Origin: an uncultured Verrucomicrobiota bacterium
GTDB taxonomy: Bacteria > Verrucomicrobiota > Verrucomicrobiae > Opitutales > Opitutaceae
Direction of reading: 5' to 3'
Assembly: GCA_946482165.1 (NCBI GenBank)
Contig: CAMLQS010000313.1
Span: 1-6,057, forward strand
Length of the DNA: 6,057 nucleotides
Below the pieces are notes generated by a model that was not told where the DNA came from, ran no database searches, and saw only the letters and a list, made by a program, of their open reading frames with translations. Shown here in pieces: positions 1-4,135 of this stretch (its first letter is position 1; each line of letters opens with the position of its first letter). The translations under genes and the position numbers were made by a program.

Positions 1-183
1 GTGCGCCGGATGGGCGAGGCGCGAGAGCTCCGCCGGCCAGCGGGTGCCGGCACCGATAAACTCGATGGCGACCTCGTCGCCCGCCTCGCGCGATTCGCGG
101 GCCAGCGCCAGCGCATTGAAGGCGCGGCCAAGGGCCTCTTCGCCAGACTTGGGATCGGACAGGATGATGACTGCAATTTTCAT
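1..183 (-). CDS. DsrE-family protein, N-terminal part (gene runs off the left edge)
   Basis: Reading the minus strand from the ATG at 183-181 gives 61 codons with no stop, so the C-terminus lies outside the window. The protein starts MKIAVIILSDPKSGEEALGR and continues with FNALALA, a GDEV stretch and FIGAGTRW. This is the pattern I recall for small (~110-120 aa) cytosolic DsrE/DsrF-like proteins: a beta strand, a nucleotide-fold-like loop, a long helix, then a second strand leading into GAGTRW. DsrE-fold proteins of sulfur-relay systems carry persulfide on a cysteine, but any such cysteine would lie in the missing part, so a sulfur-transfer role is not shown here. The gene is divergent from a TetR regulator, and operator-like palindromes lie 40-95 bp upstream of its start, so repression by that regulator is likely. 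No Shine-Dalgarno site is visible before the ATG. Family call is fairly sure; function is unknown. Confidence 0.8.
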   Translation of the reverse strand, partial: MKIAVIILSDPKSGEEALGRAFNALALARESREAGDEVAIEFIGAGTRWPAELSRLAHPAH

Positions 184-222
184 AGGTGATGAATGACGGC
201 TGCGAAACGAGCCGACGCCCAC

Positions 223-244
223 AAATAGACAGACCTGTATACCA
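223..244. promoter_or_regulatory. Degenerate TetR-type operator (site 1)
   Basis: The left arm AAATAGACAG is identical to that of the perfect palindrome at 257-278. After a 2-bp centre (AC), the right arm CTGTATACCA matches the ideal arm at 6 of 10 positions, with CTGT next to the centre intact. Read on the minus strand, the right arm contains TATACA (241-236), a possible -10 element for the DsrE-family gene, although no convincing -35 lies at the right distance. A repressor bound here would cover that promoter. Site identity is inferred from similarity to site 2. Confidence 0.6.
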
Positions 245-256
245 CGCCGCAAGCCA

Positions 257-278
257 AAATAGACAGTTCTGTCTATTT
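257..278. promoter_or_regulatory. Perfect palindromic TetR-type operator (site 2)
   Basis: The arms AAATAGACAG and CTGTCTATTT are exact reverse complements around a 2-bp TT centre, a 22-bp site. The core TAGACAG-NN-CTGTCTA is of the type bound by many TetR/AcrR repressors. It lies 39 bp upstream of the TetR start codon and 34 bp centre-to-centre from site 1, slightly more than three helical turns. Its position between divergent genes suggests autoregulation plus control of the DsrE-family gene. The palindrome is seen directly; binding by the adjacent TetR protein is inferred. Confidence 0.85.
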
Positions 279-317
279 CATTGCCGAACTCCGGGACCGG
301 ACGCATGTTTTTCCCCA

Positions 318-902
318 ATGAAACCCACCCCGGCCGGCGGCTCCGCGAAGCGCGAGCACCTGATCGACACGGCGCAGGCGCTTTTCGCGCGCGACGGCTA
401 CCGCGCCGTGGGCATCGACACCGTGATCGCCGAGGCGGGCGTGGCGAAAATGACGCTCTACAACCATTTCAAATCGAAGGAGGAGCTCATCGCCGCCGTG
501 CTCGAACGCCGCGCCCGGGAGATCGCCGCCGAGATCACCGCGCGCGTCGAGTCCGCCCCCGGCGGCGCGTCCGGCCGCGTGCTTGCGGTATTCGACTGGC
601 TGGAAACCTGGTTCCGGTCGCCCGGTTTTCACGGCTGCCTCTTTATCAAGGCCGCGAGCGAATATCCCGGGAAGGACGAGCTGCCGCGCCTCGCCGCCGT
701 CGCGTTCAAGACGGCCTGCCTCGATCTGTTGAACGAACTCTGCGCCGCGCTCGATGTCGCCCGCCCCGCCGAGCTGGCCCGCCAGCTCGCTTTACTGATC
801 GAGGGCGCGACCGTGCTCGCGTTTATCCATCGTCGGGCCGATCCGGCCCGGGACGCGCAGGCGGCCGCGCGCGCCTTGCTCGCGGCCGCGCAGGCGAAAT
901 AG
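318..902 (+). CDS. TetR/AcrR-family transcriptional repressor
   Basis: A 194-aa protein, the usual size for TetR regulators. Residues ~11-57 form the N-terminal helix-turn-helix domain: LIDTAQALFARDGYRAVGID, then a recognition-helix region ending in TLYNHFKSKEEL (46-57), a hallmark of the family. The C-terminal ligand-binding and dimer domain contains FHGCLFIKAASEYP (104-117). This GC-F-x-A-xE-YP signature occurs in a TetR subgroup that I recall being found beside small enzymes or DsrE-like genes. Cys107 is a candidate sensing residue, though that is speculative. The ATG at 318 was chosen because the same frame open from 186 adds 44 residues unlike any TetR N-terminus and would run through both operator palindromes. 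No Shine-Dalgarno site precedes the ATG. It most likely represses itself and the divergent DsrE-family gene; the inducer is unknown. murI follows after 48 bp on the same strand. Confidence 0.9.
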   Translation: MKPTPAGGSAKREHLIDTAQALFARDGYRAVGIDTVIAEAGVAKMTLYNHFKSKEELIAAVLERRAREIAAEITARVESAPGGASGRVLAVFDWLETWFRSPGFHGCLFIKAASEYPGKDELPRLAAVAFKTACLDLLNELCAALDVARPAELARQLALLIEGATVLAFIHRRADPARDAQAAARALLAAAQAK

Positions 903-950
903 CGACTCGACCGGCTTGCAACCGGCGGGCGGCGAACTACCCCACCCGGG

Positions 951-1814
951 ATGATCGGCGTCTTCGATTCCGGGTTTGGGGGTCTCACCGTGCTGTCCTC
1001 GCTGCTGCGGGCGCTGCCCGTCTACGACTACCTCTACCTCGGAGACAGCGCCCGCGCCCCCTACGGCGCGCGCAGCGCCGAGGTGGTAAACGAGTTCACG
1101 CTCGAAGCCGTCGAGTGGCTTTTCGATCAGGGTTGCCCGCTTGTCGTCCTTGCCTGCAACACCGCCTCGGCCCGCGCCCTGCGCAACATCCAGCAGCTCC
1201 ACCTGCCGAAACACCGCCCCGACCGCCGCGTGCTCGGCGTCGTGCGCCCTTCGGTCGAAGCCCTCGCCGGCATCCCCGTCGGCACCGTCGCGATCCCCGA
1301 CCAGACTCCGCCCTCCGACGTCGACGGTCTCGTCGCCGTGCTCGGCACCGAGGCCACCATCGCCTCCGATTCCTACGGCATCGAACTGCGCAAACTCGCG
1401 CCCCATCTGCGCCTCGTCCAGCAGGCCTGCCCGCTTTGGGTGCCACTCGTCGAGACCGGCGAGATCGCCGGCCCCGGCACCGAATATTTCCTCCGTCAGA
1501 GTCTCGAACGCATGCGCTCTTCCGCCAGCGGCGAGTGGCCGAGACGCATTCTGCTCGGCTGCACCCACTACCCGCTCCTCCTGCCCTCATTGCGCCGTGT
1601 CGCTCCGCCCGAGGTCGAGTTTCTCGCCCAAGGCGACCTCGTTGCCGACCGGCTCCTCGACTGGATGCTCCGCCACCCCGAGCAGGAGCGCCGCCTGAGC
1701 CGCACCGGAACACGTCGTTATTTCACGACTGACGACGCCGCGTGGTTCTCAAGCCACGGCGAACGCCTCCTCGGCACCCCGATCCGCGCCGAGCGCGTCC
1801 GCCTGCGCGGCTGA
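951..1814 (+). CDS. murI: Glutamate racemase
   Basis: Glutamate racemase (EC 5.1.1.3) interconverts L- and D-glutamate in the cytosol and supplies the D-Glu that MurD adds to peptidoglycan precursors. The 287-aa product has typical length and all family landmarks: DSGFGGLTV near the N-terminus (Asp6-Ser7), YLGDSARAPYG, the first catalytic cysteine in ACNTAS (Cys69), a TEATI segment in the middle, and the second catalytic cysteine and histidine in GCTHYPLL (Cys204, His206). This is the two-base, cofactor-independent mechanism. The start fits because MurI proteins begin a few residues before the (I/V)GVFDSG motif. Only CCCACCCGGG precedes the ATG, so there is no clear ribosome binding site. A short extra stretch, DQTPPSDV, lies between the IPVGTVAIP strand and the TEATI region. 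The upstream TetR gene and the downstream ParB-like gene are on the same strand, but no functional link is evident. Confidence 0.95.
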   Translation: MIGVFDSGFGGLTVLSSLLRALPVYDYLYLGDSARAPYGARSAEVVNEFTLEAVEWLFDQGCPLVVLACNTASARALRNIQQLHLPKHRPDRRVLGVVRPSVEALAGIPVGTVAIPDQTPPSDVDGLVAVLGTEATIASDSYGIELRKLAPHLRLVQQACPLWVPLVETGEIAGPGTEYFLRQSLERMRSSASGEWPRRILLGCTHYPLLLPSLRRVAPPEVEFLAQGDLVADRLLDWMLRHPEQERRLSRTGTRRYFTTDDAAWFSSHGERLLGTPIRAERVRLRG

Positions 1815-1877
1815 AATACGCGGCCTTTTGCCCTTGCCGCATGGAAACCCGGAGCGGAGAACCCGCGCCCCGTTTTC

Positions 1878-2843
1878 ATGCAGACTCCTCAGACTCAAAA
1901 AATCGCTCTCGACCAAATCGACATCCACGGCGGCACGCAGACCCGCGTGAAAACCAACGAGGAGGCGATCGAGAGCTACGCCGAGGAGATGAACGGCGGC
2001 ACGGTCTTCCCGCCCATCACCCTCTTTTTCGACGGCGCCACCTACTGGCTCGCGGACGGGTTTCACCGCTATCTCGCCGCCAAACGCATCGGCGTCCCGG
2101 CCATTACGGCCGAAGTGAAAGCCGGCGGCCGCGTCGACGCGCTTCGCCACGCGCTCGGCTCCAACGCCACCAACGGCGTTTACCGCACCAACGCCGACAA
2201 GCGCAACGCCGCCGCCATCGCCCTTGAGGAGTGGCCCGGCCTGGCCAACCCCGTCCTCGCCGACATCTGCCGCGTCTCCACGGACCTCGTCCGCACCTGC
2301 CGCCGCGAGCTTGAGCAGGCCGGAAAGATCGCCCGTCCGGAACGCGTCATCGGCCGCGACGGCAAAGAGTATCCCGCCGAGATCGAGCGCGAGCTGACCG
2401 AACAGACCGACGACAAGGCGGTCCACCGCGGCGGTGGCGGCGGTGGAGAGGGCGAAGGTGGCGGTGGCGGCGGTGGCGGCAAGCCCTCCGGCAAAGGCGA
2501 CGGCGGCGCCCCCGGCGGCACCAACGCCGAACTCGAACGCGAGGCGCGCTCGATGATGCACCGCGGAGACATGAACCCCTTCGAGCTGCGCAAGCTCATG
2601 ACCGTCACCGCGCACGACTACGCGTCGAGCGTCATCAACCTGCTCAACACGATGCCTCCCGCCGCGCCCAAGCGGAACGAGGGATTGCTCCGCATCAAAC
2701 GCTGGATCGAACGCGTCCTCGCCGGCGAAATCGCCCTCGGCGTCGAGCCCGAGTGGGCGGGCGCACAAGCGGCGGCGGCGCCCACCGCATCGGTCGTAAG
2801 GGACCGCGGCGACGAGGAGCCGGCCGAAGACGATTCTGACTGA
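1878..2843 (+). CDS. Orphan ParB/StrR-like DNA-binding protein with a polyglycine linker
   Basis: A 321-aa protein in three parts. Residues ~5-90 are a ParB N-terminal-like (ParB/Srx-fold) domain: IALDQIDIHGGTQTR, then YWLADGFHRYLAAKRIG (56-72), where DGFHR stands in place of the GERR box of chromosomal ParB. The segment SNATNGVYRTNADKRNAA (95-112) is typical of the StrR/ParB-like regulators seen in plasmids, phages and actinobacteria, and leads into a likely helix-turn-helix at ~124-146 (LADICRVSTDLVRTCRREL). Residues 185-214 are an almost pure glycine linker. Residues ~216-290 look helical and contain NPFELRKLM and LLRIKRWIERVL. The tail is acidic (DEEPAEDDSD). No parA is adjacent and the CTP-binding box is altered, so a role in chromosome segregation is not supported; sequence-specific DNA binding or regulation is more likely. 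It starts 63 bp after murI. A GGAG sequence lies ~18 nt before the ATG, too far to be convincing. Family call is confident; function is unknown. Confidence 0.85.
   Translation: MQTPQTQKIALDQIDIHGGTQTRVKTNEEAIESYAEEMNGGTVFPPITLFFDGATYWLADGFHRYLAAKRIGVPAITAEVKAGGRVDALRHALGSNATNGVYRTNADKRNAAAIALEEWPGLANPVLADICRVSTDLVRTCRRELEQAGKIARPERVIGRDGKEYPAEIERELTEQTDDKAVHRGGGGGGEGEGGGGGGGGKPSGKGDGGAPGGTNAELEREARSMMHRGDMNPFELRKLMTVTAHDYASSVINLLNTMPPAAPKRNEGLLRIKRWIERVLAGEIALGVEPEWAGAQAAAAPTASVVRDRGDEEPAEDDSD
2430..2480 (+). repeat. GGC/GGT trinucleotide repeat encoding the polyglycine linker
   Basis: Seventeen codons here are glycine except for two glutamates: six Gly, E-G-E, then eight Gly. They are built from irregularly alternating GGC and GGT codons. 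The tract is a candidate for slippage that would lengthen or shorten the linker in whole codons without breaking the frame. The next ~40 bases remain glycine-rich but with mixed residues. Confidence 0.85.
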
Positions 2844-2888
2844 ATCGCGGGGGTGTAACACTAAGTGATGTCAACCGTTCGCCTCCCG

Positions 2889-2973
2889 CGTGGCACGGGC
2901 ATCTTGCCCTTGGCGGACAGGCGGGACGCCTGTCCGTCCGCTTCCGGATCATGGCCGGGACGCCCACGCCACG
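2889..2973. repeat. Palindromic intergenic element of three consecutive hairpins
   Basis: About 85 bp between convergent genes. Hairpin A (2894-2912) has arms CACGGGCA / TGCCCTTG around TCT with one mismatch. Hairpin B (2915-2935) has perfect 9-bp arms GGACAGGCG / CGCCTGTCC around GGA, extendable to 2912-2938 with one G-T pair. Hairpin C (2951-2967) has degenerate arms ATGGCCG / CGCCCAC around the same GGA loop. The outer ends CGTGGCACGGG (2889-2899) and CCCACGCCACG (2963-2973) are inverted repeats matching at 9 of 11 positions, so the element is bounded. It ends one base before the stop codon of the minus-strand ATPase gene and begins 45 bp after the ParB-like stop. It resembles dispersed REP-like repeats that I recall from Verrucomicrobia. 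It could end transcription from both sides, but no T-tract follows any hairpin. Confidence 0.75.
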
Positions 2974-2974
2974 T

Positions 2975-4099
2975 TCAGTCCTCCCTCAGCCGCTGGCCCA
3001 AACCATTCAATCCAAGCACGCGCGTGGCGCCCTTTTCCATCGTGAGACGGAGCGGAAGTTCACCGGTCACAGCGCCAAGAGCATCGGCCAACGCGTCCGA
3101 ATGCGTTGTCACCCAAATCTGGCTCTGGCGCGACGCGCGCACGAACAAGGTGGCCAGCCCGGGAAGAAGATCGGGATGCAAACTCGCCTCGGGCTCGTTG
3201 AAAGCGAGCAACTCACCCAGACGCGGGCTCAACAGGGCCGCCGCGAGCGCCAAATAGCGAATCTGCCCGTCGGAGAGTTCCCGGGCGCGCAACGGACGCA
3301 GAAGCCCCGGCAGATTCAGCCTCAGCTCGAGGGACGCGAAACCATCGACATCCTCGATCTCCAGCCGCGCGCCGGGGTGCAGCCCGTCCACCGCCTCGTG
3401 CAAGGCGTCCGCGTCGCCTACCTCCAGAATCGTCTGAAGCGCGGCGGCCAGATCGCTCCCATCGCCCGCCAGCGCCGTGGTCCGCGTGGAGGGACGCGGC
3501 AGCCGCAGCGGAGAATCGGGATCGCAGCGAAAATGGTGGTAGAAGCGCCAGCTGCCGAGCCGCGCGCGAAGCCCCGCCAGATCCGGGAATCGTCGCGCGT
3601 CGATCACCTGCGCGAGCGCGGTTTCCTGCGCTTCGAGCACGAGCGGATAATGAACCCGTTCGCCATCGGCCGTCCGGGCATGCAGCGAGCCGTGGTCGCG
3701 CTCCAAGATCGTCACCGACGGGCGGCGCAGCGGACCGAGCCAAGCGGCCTCCTCTTTGACCTCCGGATCACGCTTGAACATGGACTCGGATTTCACGGGC
3801 AAGCCGCAGGTGAACGCGTAGCCGTAATCATCGCCCTGCACCGTGACGGAGAAGACGACCGGCTCCGGCCCGTGCCCCAATCGACGCCGGGGCCCGGACC
3901 AAAGCACGGAGGGCATGCCACCTTCTTCGGCCAGTGCGCGGGCGAGTTCGCCTCGCGCACCACGAGTCAAGAGCGCCAGTGAACGGTAGAGGTTTGATTT
4001 CCCCGAGCCGTTCGCGCCCGCCACCACCGTCAGCGGAGAAAGCGGCAGGACCACTCGCTCCAAGGACCGGTAGCCGCGGATCTCCAGTCGAGAGAGCAT
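2975..4099 (-). CDS. Predicted SMC/RecF-like AAA ATPase (COG4637-like)
   Basis: A 374-aa cytosolic ATPase from the ATG at 4099; a TTG at 4111 would add four residues. It opens with LSRLEIRGYRSLERV, followed by the Walker A loop GANGSGKS (28-35). An early block LARALAEEGGMPSVLWSGP is characteristic, as I recall, of COG4637 'predicted ATPases'. The ABC-type signature is LSDGQ (275-279), the Walker B region is LLAFNEPEASLHPDLL (297-312), and the H-loop is in TTHSDAL (~331-337). The usual Walker B aspartate is Asn (FNEPE), with the catalytic glutamate present; I believe Asn is common in this family. Length and domain order match a complete single-domain member with only a short middle insertion rather than a long coiled coil. 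It lies 36 bp downstream of purL on the same strand, so co-transcription is likely. A link to DNA repair or defence (RecF/OLD relatives) is possible, but no partner nuclease is adjacent and the function is unknown. Confidence 0.85.
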   Translation of the reverse strand: MLSRLEIRGYRSLERVVLPLSPLTVVAGANGSGKSNLYRSLALLTRGARGELARALAEEGGMPSVLWSGPRRRLGHGPEPVVFSVTVQGDDYGYAFTCGLPVKSESMFKRDPEVKEEAAWLGPLRRPSVTILERDHGSLHARTADGERVHYPLVLEAQETALAQVIDARRFPDLAGLRARLGSWRFYHHFRCDPDSPLRLPRPSTRTTALAGDGSDLAAALQTILEVGDADALHEAVDGLHPGARLEIEDVDGFASLELRLNLPGLLRPLRARELSDGQIRYLALAAALLSPRLGELLAFNEPEASLHPDLLPGLATLFVRASRQSQIWVTTHSDALADALGAVTGELPLRLTMEKGATRVLGLNGLGQRLRED

Positions 4100-4135
4100 A
4101 GAACGCGGCAACCGGAACGGCGGGAGGATCGATGC

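Noticed and set aside
1..189. Plus-strand open frame of 62 codons at the left edge
   Set aside because: The minus strand reads as a recognisable DsrE-family N-terminus, and the plus frame has no support.
186..317. N-terminal extension of the TetR protein from the ATG at 186
   Set aside because: It would translate through both operator palindromes and add 44 residues unlike any TetR N-terminus; the ATG at 318 fits the family.
281..1732. Plus-strand open frame of 483 codons spanning the TetR and murI genes
   Set aside because: It is an Arg/Pro-rich out-of-frame translation crossing two well-supported genes; a GC-rich shadow.
1749..2861. Minus-strand open frame of 370 codons opposite the ParB-like gene
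   Set aside because: The composition is Gly/Ala/Val/Asp-rich with no motifs, while the plus strand carries conserved ParB/StrR-like motifs.
2846..2890. Possible hairpin between CGCGGGGG and CCTCCCGCG after the ParB-like stop
   Set aside because: The arms match imperfectly around a ~27-nt loop with no T-tract, so it is too weak to call a terminator.
2951..3982. Plus-strand open frame of 343 codons opposite the ATPase gene
   Set aside because: The minus strand encodes all ATPase motifs in order. The plus-strand translation is Arg/Gln-rich without any domain, typical of GC-rich antisense shadows.
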